This document shows positions 49,670 to 58,560 of a stretch of 64,000 nucleotides of DNA, one piece after another. Numbering within the stretch: position 1 is the first letter of the stretch; every line of letters starts with the position of its first letter. Source of the stretch: Aeromicrobium terrae (GTDB lineage Bacteria > Actinomycetota > Actinomycetes > Propionibacteriales > Nocardioidaceae); contig NZ_VDUX01000004.1 of the NCBI RefSeq assembly GCF_008039565.1, positions 248,001 to 312,000 on the forward strand, in the 5' to 3' direction. The position numbers and the translations under genes were made by a program. Under the pieces are notes generated by a model. It made no database searches and was not told the origin of the DNA. It saw only the letters and a program-made list of their open reading frames with translations.

Positions 49670-52255
49670 TTGACTAATTCGCCCGGAGAACCGATTCCAA
49701 TAGATGAAGCCCTCAACAGAACTAGGGTGCGGCATGTGGACAGCTCAATTGTTGGAGCGCTCGGAACCGGGCTCAGTGTTACGACCTTTCTGGTCGGCTT
49801 CTCTTCGATACGGCTGCGCGGCCAGCGTGACCGCGCACTGGCGCATTCGGACAGTGTGGTCCGCGACATCATTCGCGCTTCCAGTGAAGGCCGAGCCCTC
49901 AGCGACGCCGAGGTAGAGCAGAGTACTCACGGCATTTGGGAAGCCAGGCAAATCGATCCCGTTGCAAGATGGGGCGTCTACTTCTACTGGACCGTCGCAA
50001 CTCTGATGCTGATTCTCAGCACAGTCGGAGGGCTTAAGAGCGATGGAACGTTCACGTGGAACCCGGAAGACTGGAGCGCCGACACCTTCACCGTAATTTT
50101 CTTGTTGATTCTTCAAATCGGTGTCTGCAGCGCCGGAACTGCGGACTACAGGTTCGTCCAGCGTGACCTGATTTCGCGTCTCGACGCTAGCTCTTTGGGC
50201 ATTGTCGAGCGTGCAATGGCGGCGCGCGACACAGGCGAACTTGAACAGGCGTTGATGCTCGCTGACAACCTTGCGAAACGCTTGCCGTCCTGGCCTTGGG
50301 TATATGCATTCAAGGGACACCTACTCACGACACTCGACCGTCCTGAGGAAGCATTGGCGGAATTCGACCGCGCGATTGCGCTGCGTTCAGATGATGCTGT
50401 TGCCCGCATAGGGCGAGCTGAGCATCGGCTCGTCGCCGGCGATGCCCAAGGGGCGCTTGACGACCTGGATGCCTTACCGCCTTCCCGGACTTCGGAAACC
50501 GGGGTATTGCGGTTGAAGGGGAGCGCGTTGTACAAACTTGGCCGTCGCGATGAGGCGGTTGCATTGCTGAGCAGCGTGGTGCGACGGGACCCCAGTGACG
50601 CCGACGCACGTGTCGCCCGCGGAGAAGCGCTGGCCGGCCCAGAGATTCACTCCGAGCATCATCCGTCATCGCCCATTGCTGCGCTCGGTGCCGTTGTGCT
50701 CGAGGAGGGCGAAAAGGTGGCGCTATCCACACTGTCCGACATCGGACGAGAGAGCCTTTCTAGGGAGGATGTCGATACAGCGATCCAAGACTTCACGTTT
50801 GCACTCGAACAGTCGCCCGGTGATCGCCGTTTACTCCGACTTCGCGCAGATGCCTACTTCCGCAATGGTGAATTGGAGGCTGGCCGATCAGACTATGACG
50901 CGGCCATGAGCGGAGCCGACGACACCCAGGTCGCGATCGCTTTGAGACAGCGAGGAGCGTCGTACCGGAGAGCCGGAGACGCTTCCGAAGCCATCGCAGA
51001 CTTCACAGCGTCGTTGGCCGTGCAGCCTACGCACCAAGCCTACTTCTACCGGAGCCTCGAGTACGAGTGGTTGGGGCGGCCGACTGACGCTCTAACCGAC
51101 ATCGACGCTGCCTTAGGGCTCGCACCCAATGACGACGACTACCTTTCCCATCGAGCATCGCTGCTCGCGGCGACAGGTGCCCATGCGGCTAGCGATGCCC
51201 TCTTCCGCGAGATCGAAATCCGCTCCCCCTCGAACGCACACAACTACTACCTCTGGCTGGGCGCCCTTCTACGTCGTGGCGCTGTCATAGACGCTCTCGC
51301 TCTCAGTGCACGCGCAGTCGCCAGCTGCCCCACGGACGCCGATCTTCGTCTGATCTCTGCTCAAGTCCGGTCACAAAACGGCCAAGTTGATAGGGCTCTT
51401 CTAGAGATTGAAGAGGCCCGTGAACTGGGAGCGCACGAGGCGCAGGCTGCATATCTCGCCGCGCAAGTGCTGGCAGGTGCTGACCGGATGGAAGAAGCCG
51501 AGGATCGGGTGAATCGCGCGGCTGAGGAACCTTCGCGCTTCAGAAATGCAGCACTCATGACGCGGCATCGGATCCGGAGGCTCGCGGGGAACCTCGAAGG
51601 AGCGCTCAGCGATCTAGACGTGGCGACAACTCTCATGCCCAACGTGCCTGCCGTATGGGTAGAACGAGGCTGTCTCCGGATGACGATGGACGGCCCGACT
51701 GAGGACGCTTTGGCAGACTTCAATCACGCGCTCACTCTCGATGCGAACTCCATAACCGCGCTGAACCATCTTTCGGACTACTACCTGCGCTTGGGCGACA
51801 TCTCCGCAGCGGTAGCGGCAGCTGAGCGATCTCTTTCGCTGCAAGAAAACTCCGAGGACAGGGTCGGTCTGGCACGGACCCTTATTCGCGCGCACAGGTG
51901 GGACGAGGCCATCGAAGTGCTGTCCGACATCGTCCGGGCAAGTCCAAGCGATGCGGAGCATCTCTGGCAGCTGGCTGCCGCGTACTCAAACTCAAATCGG
52001 TTCGAAGAAGCAGAAGCGACCTTTTCAGCCTTGGTGCAACTGGACGAATCGAACTTGAACGCCTTGGCTGGCCTGGCAGTGACGATTAGTCAGCAGGAAC
52101 GATCCGATGACGCAGTTCGCGCCTTCCGCGTACTCCGTGAGCAGTTCGGAGCTGCGGCTCAGGAGTGGGTATCCACCCACCTGTTCGAGGAATTTCTCCC
52201 CAAATACGAGGTCGTGAAGGCGGACTGGGACAGTTCGGGAAAGGAGACGGGATAG
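49670..52255 (+). CDS. Membrane-anchored TPR-repeat protein
   Basis: 861 residues. Three hydrophobic segments near 26-47, 100-121 and 139-157 are followed by about 690 residues of TPR-like helix pairs, for example YAFKGHLLTTLDRPEEALAEFDRAIAL, LRLRADAYFRNGELEAGRSDYDAAM and LARTLIRAHRWDEAIEVLSDIVRASP. No enzymatic domain is seen. A TTG start at 49670 is the longest option with no good ribosome site; GTG codons further in are alternatives. GC is clearly lower than in the operon upstream. A scaffold or signalling role at the membrane is likely; the partner is unknown. Confidence 0.75.
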   Translation: MTNSPGEPIPIDEALNRTRVRHVDSSIVGALGTGLSVTTFLVGFSSIRLRGQRDRALAHSDSVVRDIIRASSEGRALSDAEVEQSTHGIWEARQIDPVARWGVYFYWTVATLMLILSTVGGLKSDGTFTWNPEDWSADTFTVIFLLILQIGVCSAGTADYRFVQRDLISRLDASSLGIVERAMAARDTGELEQALMLADNLAKRLPSWPWVYAFKGHLLTTLDRPEEALAEFDRAIALRSDDAVARIGRAEHRLVAGDAQGALDDLDALPPSRTSETGVLRLKGSALYKLGRRDEAVALLSSVVRRDPSDADARVARGEALAGPEIHSEHHPSSPIAALGAVVLEEGEKVALSTLSDIGRESLSREDVDTAIQDFTFALEQSPGDRRLLRLRADAYFRNGELEAGRSDYDAAMSGADDTQVAIALRQRGASYRRAGDASEAIADFTASLAVQPTHQAYFYRSLEYEWLGRPTDALTDIDAALGLAPNDDDYLSHRASLLAATGAHAASDALFREIEIRSPSNAHNYYLWLGALLRRGAVIDALALSARAVASCPTDADLRLISAQVRSQNGQVDRALLEIEEARELGAHEAQAAYLAAQVLAGADRMEEAEDRVNRAAEEPSRFRNAALMTRHRIRRLAGNLEGALSDLDVATTLMPNVPAVWVERGCLRMTMDGPTEDALADFNHALTLDANSITALNHLSDYYLRLGDISAAVAAAERSLSLQENSEDRVGLARTLIRAHRWDEAIEVLSDIVRASPSDAEHLWQLAAAYSNSNRFEEAEATFSALVQLDESNLNALAGLAVTISQQERSDDAVRAFRVLREQFGAAAQEWVSTHLFEEFLPKYEVVKADWDSSGKETG

Positions 52256-52337
52256 CGCTCTCTCGGTAGAGACAGTGGGCGCGAAGGCACATCATCTGCG
52301 CCCCTGTACCGTGGTCAGCCGCTAGCGTGGGGCAATA

Positions 52338-53516
52338 GTGAACAACGTTTTCGAGCCGGCCACGCTTGGCCCAGTGGAACTCCGCAATCGCACGATTAAG
52401 GCCGCGACCTTCGAGGGCCGCACCCCCGAAGGCCTCGTCACCGATGAGCTGATTGACTACCACCTCGCGCCGTCTCGTGGCGGGGTAGGCCTGACGACGC
52501 TCGCCTACCTCGCCGTCTCCCCAGAAGGCCGGACCGAGAAGGAATGCATCGTCGTCAACAAGGCGTCGGCACCAGGCTTGGCGCGACTGACCGATGCGAT
52601 CCACGAGACCGGCGCGAAGATCGGCGGCCAGCTCGGCCACGCAGGCCCGGTAGCCAATGGCCGCTCGAACGGCGTCCACGCTGTTGCCGCCTCGCGCATG
52701 CCTTCGCCGCTGAGCATGCAGATGATCCGCCAGGCGACCGCCACAGACATCGCCCGCATCACCCGCGACTACGTGCGTGCCGCGCGTGTCATGACGGACG
52801 TCGGCTTCGACGTGCTCGAGATCCACGTCGCCCACGGCTACTTGCTCAACTCGTTCCTCGCGCCGAAGCAGAACCGACGCAAGGACGGCTGGGGCGGCTC
52901 CCTGGAGAACCGCGCCAAGTTCGCCCGAGACATCATCCGCTGTGTTCGCGAGGAGGTCGGCGATGCTGTCGCCGTCACCGCGAAGATCGGCATGACCGAA
53001 GGCTCGCCCGTGGGCTTCTCGATGCCGGAGAGCCTGAAGTTCGCGCAAATGCTTGAGTCCGACGGGCACCTCGACGCGCTCGAGCTCAGCGCCGGCAGCT
53101 CGCTGCTGAACCCGATGTACCTGTTCCGCGGCGACGTCCCTCTCAAGGAGATCGCGGCCAACATGCCGCCGCTCGTTCGCGTGGGTCTGAAGACGCCGGT
53201 CGGCAAGCGCTTCTTCAAGGCCTATCCGTTCCAGGAGGCCTATCTACGCGACAAAGCTCTCGAGTTCAGGAAGGCGCTCTCGATGCCGCTCATCATGCTC
53301 GGCGGCATCAATGACAAGGCGACGATGGACCAGGCCATGGCCGACGGCTTTGAGTTCGTCGCCATGGCCCGCGCCCTCCTCCGCGAGCCCGACTTGCTCA
53401 ACCGCATGCAGGCCGGTGAAACGGACATCGGGCTCTGTATCCACTGCAACCGGTGCATGCCGACTATCTACTCCGGTACACGCTGCACTGTCCGGAAGCC
53501 GGAAGGCGCCAAATAG
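52338..53516 (+). CDS. NADH:flavin oxidoreductase of the old yellow enzyme family with Fe-S cysteines
   Basis: A 392-residue FMN TIM barrel: FEPATLGPVELRNRTIKAATFEG, QLGHAGPVA, HVAHGYLLNSFLAPKQNRR and WGGSLENRAKFARDII are OYE/2,4-dienoyl-CoA-reductase marks. A C-terminal CIHCNRCMPTIYSGTRC motif could bind [4Fe-4S]. The long NAD(P)-binding C-terminal part of 2,4-dienoyl-CoA reductases is missing. GTG start at 52338. It has better host-like codon use than its neighbours and could be a native steroid ene-reductase stranded in the island (inference). Confidence 0.85.
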   Translation: MNNVFEPATLGPVELRNRTIKAATFEGRTPEGLVTDELIDYHLAPSRGGVGLTTLAYLAVSPEGRTEKECIVVNKASAPGLARLTDAIHETGAKIGGQLGHAGPVANGRSNGVHAVAASRMPSPLSMQMIRQATATDIARITRDYVRAARVMTDVGFDVLEIHVAHGYLLNSFLAPKQNRRKDGWGGSLENRAKFARDIIRCVREEVGDAVAVTAKIGMTEGSPVGFSMPESLKFAQMLESDGHLDALELSAGSSLLNPMYLFRGDVPLKEIAANMPPLVRVGLKTPVGKRFFKAYPFQEAYLRDKALEFRKALSMPLIMLGGINDKATMDQAMADGFEFVAMARALLREPDLLNRMQAGETDIGLCIHCNRCMPTIYSGTRCTVRKPEGAK

Positions 53517-53674
53517 CTGCGCTCCCGACCCAACTGTGTCGACAAGAGGAAGTACAGGATCTCGAGAGCTTGGGTCACAACTGGAACTCCGGCCGCCGTC
53601 TGACCCGTCGACGTGAGGTTCTAACACTCCTATGAGCGCCGCGGCTAGAGGGCGCTCGCGAGATCGACCGTCGA

Positions 53675-54532
53675 TCAGCCGAACCTCTCCTCTTCGCGCT
53701 CAACGACAAGACCTCGAGCAAACCAACCGACGATAGTCACAGCGAGAAGCACTGCTCCTTCGGCCTCGTCATGCGTCACATCGCTGTACGCCTCACTGCC
53801 GTGCCGATCTCTCTGTCCCTTATAGAGTGACTTGAGCATTCCGACGAGGAGCTCCTTGGATGGAAATTGCGAATGCTCACGAAGGAATGGCAAGCGCCAG
53901 TTTGCGTCGGCTTTTTCGATTGTGCGGATGGAGTGCCCAAGAGTGGCATTGGAATCGGTGATCTGGAGAGCTACGAAGGACGCTGATTCGACAGCCCTAA
54001 CGGCGTAGGCGTATGCAGCACTGTCGTTCGGCTCAAGGTCATACACGGCGTTCCAGGCTTTCGAAAGCAGTTCGCCTGCAGGTGACTTGGCAGACATAAC
54101 GGTTTCCGCGGCCACCTGAACGCCTTCCGGCACACGGGTAGCCAACCGTGCACCTCCGTCCTTCTTCACCACGTGATACTTCGATCTGCCTATGACCAGA
54201 ATCTCAGAGAGCCCAGTTGCGTCGGCACCGTAAGAGTCTTCATACAGCCTGTAATCGATAAGTCGCAGGAGGTCCCTGTCCGAGATGCGCATAAGGAACT
54301 TTCGAAACTCGACCTGATTGAGCAAGCCCGAGTACTCCGGGTTCAAACTAAAGTCGATATCGAGCGCGTTCGACCACGTATGCAGTTTCGATGGATAGAC
54401 CGAACCCTTGTTCTGGACCGACTTCCAAAGCCATGTGATCAGAGCGGGCCGCATGGTCGGCGGAACTCCCGGACGAAGAACCTTCCAGTCGGATGCTTCC
54501 TCGTCCGTTACATCGAATGGGACGAAGCTCAT
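53675..54532 (-). CDS. Hypothetical protein, possibly Abi/HEPN-like
   Basis: 285 residues that I do not recognise with confidence. It has no signal peptide. The C-terminal third (ADANWRLPFLREHSQFPSKE, SLYKGQRDRHG, DEAEGAVLLAVTIVGWFARG) recalls the C-terminal helical domain of abortive-infection/HEPN-like proteins, where an Arg/His motif is followed by a long helix. GC is low. It lies alone between a 158-base empty gap and the small membrane-protein pair. A defence role is only a hypothesis. Confidence 0.5.
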   Translation of the reverse strand: MSFVPFDVTDEEASDWKVLRPGVPPTMRPALITWLWKSVQNKGSVYPSKLHTWSNALDIDFSLNPEYSGLLNQVEFRKFLMRISDRDLLRLIDYRLYEDSYGADATGLSEILVIGRSKYHVVKKDGGARLATRVPEGVQVAAETVMSAKSPAGELLSKAWNAVYDLEPNDSAAYAYAVRAVESASFVALQITDSNATLGHSIRTIEKADANWRLPFLREHSQFPSKELLVGMLKSLYKGQRDRHGSEAYSDVTHDEAEGAVLLAVTIVGWFARGLVVEREEERFG

Positions 54533-54585
54533 CGCATCATCCTATTCGGGCACGCCATGCACATTTGAGATTCAAACCCAGGGAG

Positions 54586-54984
54586 CTAGCGTCGGGCGAT
54601 AGAAGCGCCAAGCATCAAAAGTCCCGCGCCCAGAATCAGGCTAGAGACCACCCACGAAAGCGGCTCCGGGTTGTTCGATGCCACGAAATTTGTCAACGTT
54701 TGCGCGAAGCCGCCACCGGCGAGAACCCCTCCCAGGAGTTCCAGCCACGCCACCCGTTTTGAACGACTTTGAAGCATGGCCCGCGCATGATGCACCTGGG
54801 CCTCGGATACTGAGTCGGACTCCTCACGACGGGCGATTCGTATGGCTTCGATCGAGAGATCCTCGACGTACTCGTCCTGGGTCGCGAGCAACGCTTGGAA
54901 AGCGCGTTCCGAGAATGAGTTGGGGCGCGGGCGTCGGGCCAGCTCTCGAGCAATTGCCTCAGAGACTGGTGACAAATCGCTCAC
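54586..54984 (-). CDS. Small membrane protein, second of a coupled pair
   Basis: 132 residues, unrecognised. A cytoplasmic N-terminal helical part (about 1-75, with ERAFQALLATQDEYVEDLSIEAIRIARRE) is followed by two TM segments (about 78-98 and 107-129). The start overlaps the stop of the gene upstream by four bases, so the two small proteins are made together. Low GC and no homologue family recognised. Confidence 0.6.
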   Translation of the reverse strand: MSDLSPVSEAIARELARRPRPNSFSERAFQALLATQDEYVEDLSIEAIRIARREESDSVSEAQVHHARAMLQSRSKRVAWLELLGGVLAGGGFAQTLTNFVASNNPEPLSWVVSSLILGAGLLMLGASIARR

Positions 54985-55427
54985 GTCAAACCTCCTCTCG
55001 TAAAGCGGGTCGCCCTGGCCAATTGGCGTTGCTGGTGGGCGACGTGAAGCTGCAAATCAGAGAGTTGTCGCCTGGCTTGCATGTCAAGGGTTCGATCTTC
55101 AGTAGCGCGAACTTGCCGACCAGCGACACGTGAGAGAGCCGTCGAACCGGCCAATACTGCAAGGGTGGAAACAGCCGTACCTAGTAGCGCTGCCCACGGT
55201 AGGTTCGCCGTGGCGAAATCGGAGCCAGAACCTACCGCCGCCGTGACCGCACTCAGACCCGTCGCAAACAGGGCGACGGATACCGCGGCAAGTTGTCGAA
55301 CGCGCAGGCCGCGGCGGCGCTTCTCGACGTCTTGGGCCCATTCCAGTTCTTGCGCCACCAAGTCCTGCATCGCCTCGTCGAGGTACTCGTCGAAACGATT
55401 GCTGTCCTCGTCCCCACTGGCGGTCAC
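54981..55427 (-). CDS. Small membrane protein with coiled-coil ends, first of a coupled pair
   Basis: 148 residues, unrecognised. A charged N-terminal helix (EYLDEAMQDLVAQELEWAQD) precedes two TM segments (about 46-66 and 76-98), then a C-terminal helix likely to form a coiled coil (RTLDMQARRQLSDLQLHVAHQQ). The hairpin topology with both ends inside resembles the companion gene. They probably form a complex. Part of the low-GC island. Confidence 0.6.
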   Translation of the reverse strand: MTASGDEDSNRFDEYLDEAMQDLVAQELEWAQDVEKRRRGLRVRQLAAVSVALFATGLSAVTAAVGSGSDFATANLPWAALLGTAVSTLAVLAGSTALSRVAGRQVRATEDRTLDMQARRQLSDLQLHVAHQQRQLARATRFTRGGLT

Positions 55428-55582
55428 ATCTCCGATTCTAGTTTGTGACGGGCGTTCATGAAGCGGACATGTGGGTGCGCACTTTGCGACTATGTCGCTT
55501 CATCCCGCTGGAAAATTGCGTCAACGGTCGGAATCGCTTGACGACCCAAGAAGGGATCCGGACCTTGTCGTTGCAAGGCTCG

Positions 55583-55610
55583 TGTCACAGAACCACCCCA
55601 CCATCTCGTC
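55583..55610 (+). promoter_or_regulatory. ECF41-type promoter before the epimerase gene
   Basis: TGTCACA (55583-55589), 17 bases, then CGTC (55607-55610) is the published ECF41 promoter signature. It lies 37 bases upstream of the epimerase ATG. ECF41 sigma factors commonly drive the neighbouring carboxymuconolactone decarboxylase/oxidoreductase/epimerase gene, here the epimerase, and thereby themselves. Confidence 0.85.
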
Positions 55611-55647
55611 TCCCTGGTGAAAGCAGACATCACAAGGAGTGAGCAAG

Positions 55648-56562
55648 ATGCGAGTGTTCATCGCAGGTGGAACGGGAGTGGTCGGGCAGCCGCTGGTGCG
55701 GCAGCTGGTGGAGCGGGGGCACGAGGTGGTCGCGACGACCACCAGCCCCGGCAAGATCGAGCTGCTGGAGAAGCTGGGCGCGAAGGGCGTCGTCATGGAC
55801 GGGCTCGACGCGATCGGCGTCGGTGAAGCCGTCGCCGCGGCGGCGCCGGACGTCATCGTCAACCAGATGACCGGGCTGTCCGAGACACACGCGGGGAAGC
55901 CGAACCTGCGGCACCCCGAGAAGTTCTTCGCCGCCACCAACCGGCTGCGCACGGAGGGCATGGACAACCTGCTCGCCGCGGCCGAGGCGACCGGCGTCCA
56001 GCACGTCCTGGCGCAGAGCCACGCCAGCATGAACGGCCAGCGCACGGGCGGCTGGATCAAGACCGAGGACGACCCGCTGGAGGACCTGCCGGTGTCGGCC
56101 GCGATCTTGCACCTCGAGAAGGTCGTGCTCGCCGCCGGCGGCGGGGTCCTGCGCTACGGAGGCTTCTACGGGCCCGGCGCCAACGACGACCAGGTCGAGA
56201 TGGTGAAGAAGCGGATGTTCCCGATGGTGGGCGCCGGCACCGGTCACTTCTCCTGGATCCACGTCGAGGACGCCGCGAGCGCCACCGTGCTCGCGGTCGA
56301 GCAGAAGGTCCAGGGTGTCTACAACATCGTCGACGACGACCCGGCACCCGTGAGCGAATGGCTACCGCACCTCGCCGACGTCGCGGGCGCGAAGCCTCCG
56401 CGACGCGTGCCCAAGTGGCTCGCGAAGCTGCTCGCCGGTGACATGGTGGTCGGCATGATGACCGAGGGCCGCGCCTTCTCCAACTCGAAGGCCAAGGCGG
56501 ATCTCGGCTGGACGCTGAAGTACCCGTCGTGGCGCGACGGCTTCAAGGCCGAGCTGGCATGA
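55648..56562 (+). CDS. NAD(P)-dependent epimerase/reductase-like protein (ECF41 target)
   Basis: A 304-residue extended-SDR protein: VFIAGGTGVVGQPLVRQLVERGHEV, VNQMTGL, SGLYG-like GGFYGPGAND and VHVEDAASATVLAV. The catalytic YxxxK is not obvious, so redox chemistry is uncertain. ATG 55648 has AAGGAG eight bases upstream and is preferred to GTG 55639. It is coupled to the ECF41 sigma gene (ATGA), which is the family's usual arrangement. Marks the return to host-like high GC. Confidence 0.85.
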   Translation: MRVFIAGGTGVVGQPLVRQLVERGHEVVATTTSPGKIELLEKLGAKGVVMDGLDAIGVGEAVAAAAPDVIVNQMTGLSETHAGKPNLRHPEKFFAATNRLRTEGMDNLLAAAEATGVQHVLAQSHASMNGQRTGGWIKTEDDPLEDLPVSAAILHLEKVVLAAGGGVLRYGGFYGPGANDDQVEMVKKRMFPMVGAGTGHFSWIHVEDAASATVLAVEQKVQGVYNIVDDDPAPVSEWLPHLADVAGAKPPRRVPKWLAKLLAGDMVVGMMTEGRAFSNSKAKADLGWTLKYPSWRDGFKAELA

Positions 56563-57482
56563 CCCGCGCCGAGACGTTCGAGGAGCTGCGGCCGTTGCTG
56601 TCGGCGATCGCGTACCGCATCCTCGGCAGCGTCGCCGAGGCCGAGGACGCGGTGCAGGAGACGTGGCTTCGCTACGAGTCCACGGACACCGAGCCGCGCT
56701 CGGCCAAGGCGTTCCTGTCGGCGGTGGTCACGCGCATCTCGATCGACGTGCTGCGCTCCGCGCGCGTCCGCCGCGAGGCCTACGTCGGGCCGTGGTTCCC
56801 CGAGCCGGTGCTTGAGGACCCTTACGACGACCCGGAGCGGTCGGCCGAGCTGGCCGACTCGCTCTCCATGGCGGCCCTGGTGCTGCTCGAGCGGCTCAGC
56901 CCGCTCGAGCGCGCGGTCTTCGTCCTGCGCGACGTGTTCGCTTTCGACTTCGCCGAGATCGCGTCGGCGGTCGACCGGTCCGAGGCGGCGGTGCGCCAGC
57001 TCGCGGTCCGGGCCCGCCGCCACATGGACGAGGGCCGGCCGCGCTTCGAGGCCGACCGCAAGGAACGCGAGGAGCTGGCCTCCCGGTTTTACGACGCCCT
57101 CCGCGAGGGCGACGTCGACGCGCTCCGCGAGCTGCTTGCCGCCGACGCCATGATCATCGGCGACGGTGGCGGCAAGGCCCCGGCCTTCTCCCGCGGCATC
57201 CACGGTGCCGACAAGGTAGCCCGTGCGCTGGCGGCGTCGTTCCCGCTCATCGCGATGGGCGGCGCGGGCGTCGAGCAGCACGAGGTCAACGGCCAGCCCG
57301 GCGCGATCCTCCGCGACGGCGAGGGCCGCGTCATCGGCACCCTCGTGCTGGAGATGCTCGAGGGTCAGATCCAGACCATCCGCGGCGTCCTCAACCCGGA
57401 CAAGCTGCACCACCTCGGCCCCGTCGGGGACGCCTGGGCGGTTGATCGGCAGGCGAAGAAGGCGCGGCGCGAGGCGCGGTGA
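56559..57482 (+). CDS. ECF41-type sigma factor with C-terminal SnoaL-like domain
   Basis: 307 residues. Sigma region 2 (LSAIAYRILGSVAEAEDAVQETWLRYE) and region 4 (LSPLERAVFVLRDVFAFDFAEIASAVDRSEAAVRQLAVRARRHMD) are followed by a SnoaL/NTF2-like extension (about 180-300: FYDALREGDVDALRELLAADAMIIGDGGGKAPAFSRG). In this family the extension, not a separate anti-sigma factor, tunes activity. A matching promoter lies at 55583. Confidence 0.92.
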   Translation: MTRAETFEELRPLLSAIAYRILGSVAEAEDAVQETWLRYESTDTEPRSAKAFLSAVVTRISIDVLRSARVRREAYVGPWFPEPVLEDPYDDPERSAELADSLSMAALVLLERLSPLERAVFVLRDVFAFDFAEIASAVDRSEAAVRQLAVRARRHMDEGRPRFEADRKEREELASRFYDALREGDVDALRELLAADAMIIGDGGGKAPAFSRGIHGADKVARALAASFPLIAMGGAGVEQHEVNGQPGAILRDGEGRVIGTLVLEMLEGQIQTIRGVLNPDKLHHLGPVGDAWAVDRQAKKARREAR

Positions 57483-57553
57483 GTGTCGTATCGGGTCGAT
57501 CCCGTTCGTAGACCTGGTGGGAAGGAACTTCGAACAGAACCGGGAGAAACGAG

Positions 57554-58021
57554 ATGACCACCGAGTTCGTCAGCACCACGATCACCATCGACGCGTCGGC
57601 CGCGGCGGTGTTCGCGGTGCTCGCCGACCCGAGGAAGCACGCGTCGATCGACGGCACCGGGCGGGTGGAGGAGCCGGTCGACCCGAGGCCGATGACCGCG
57701 GCCGGGCAGGTGTTCGCGATGGCGATGTATCACCCGAACCATCCGAACAAGAACTACACGACCTACAACCAGATCCTCGACTTCGAGCCGGGGCGCGTCA
57801 TCTCCTGGCGTACCGGCTACCTGAAGGACGATGGCGAGCTCGGGTTCGGTGGCTGGTTCTGGCGCTACGACCTGACGCCCGTCGGCCCGGAGCAGACCGA
57901 GGTCACGCTGACGTACGACTGGTCCGCCACCGACGCGGACGTCCGCGAGCGGATCCAGTTCCCGCCGTTCCCGCCGGAGCACTTCGTCGCGTCGCTCGAG
58001 CATCTCGCCGGGCTGATCTGA
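57554..58021 (+). CDS. SRPBCC-family protein
   Basis: A 155-residue START/SRPBCC-like fold: TTITIDASAAAVFAVLADPRKHASIDGTG, VISWRTGYLKDDGELGFGGWFWRYDLTP, VTLTYDWSATDADVRE. GGGAGAAACGAG precedes the ATG. It lies 71 bases after the sigma gene, likely separately transcribed. Ligand unknown. A second SRPBCC protein in the window, unrelated in sequence to that at 34931. Confidence 0.85.
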   Translation: MTTEFVSTTITIDASAAAVFAVLADPRKHASIDGTGRVEEPVDPRPMTAAGQVFAMAMYHPNHPNKNYTTYNQILDFEPGRVISWRTGYLKDDGELGFGGWFWRYDLTPVGPEQTEVTLTYDWSATDADVRERIQFPPFPPEHFVASLEHLAGLI

Positions 58022-58044
58022 CCGTGGGCCCGCAGACTAGGTGG

Positions 58045-58560
58045 GTGCAGACGTTCCTCCCGTACCCCGACTTCGAGCGGTCGGCGCGGGTGCTGGACCA
58101 GAAGCGGCTGGGCAAGCAGCGGGTCGAGACGATCCAGGTCGTCCGCGCGCTGACCTGGGAGGACTACGGCTGGAAGAACCACCCGGCCGTGCTGATGTGG
58201 AGGGGCTTCGAGGAGGCGCTCGGGCGGTACGGGTTCGTCTGCTGCGACGTCTGGACCGAGCTCGGGTTCGGCGACACCTGCGCCACCACCATCGCCGACG
58301 ACCTCCGCGCCTTCGGCATCACCGACCTCCGGAGCCAGGCCGAGCTCGCCGAGGGCGGCGCGCTGCCGCCGTGGCTCGGCGACGACGACCTGCACCGCAG
58401 TCACCAGTCCGCCTTGCTCCGCAAGGACCCGGAGCACTACGGGTCGACGTTCCCCGGCGTCCCCGACGACCTTCCCTACGTCTGGCCGGTCCGCTCGGAG
58501 AAGGTGCTCGAGCGGGAGCGGATCAGACGCGAGCGAGACGCCGGCGCGGCCGAGGGATGA
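58045..58560 (+). CDS. MSMEG_6728-like / pyrimidine dimer glycosylase-related protein
   Basis: A 171-residue protein of the family starting MQTFLPYPDF: SARVLDQKRLGKQRVETIQVVRAL, WKNHPAVLMWRGFEEAL, SHQSALLRKDPEHYG. It resembles the pyrimidine-dimer DNA glycosylase/endonuclease V family in its helical core, but the function of the actinobacterial group is not established. GTG 58045 is chosen because homologues begin here; GTG 58024 is an alternative. Its 3' end overlaps the convergent methyltransferase by 38 bases. Confidence 0.8.
   Translation: MQTFLPYPDFERSARVLDQKRLGKQRVETIQVVRALTWEDYGWKNHPAVLMWRGFEEALGRYGFVCCDVWTELGFGDTCATTIADDLRAFGITDLRSQAELAEGGALPPWLGDDDLHRSHQSALLRKDPEHYGSTFPGVPDDLPYVWPVRSEKVLERERIRRERDAGAAEG

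Noticed and set aside
49570-55620. Low-GC region as a prophage or integrative element
   Set aside because: No integrase, structural phage genes, tRNA or direct-repeat attachment sites could be seen.
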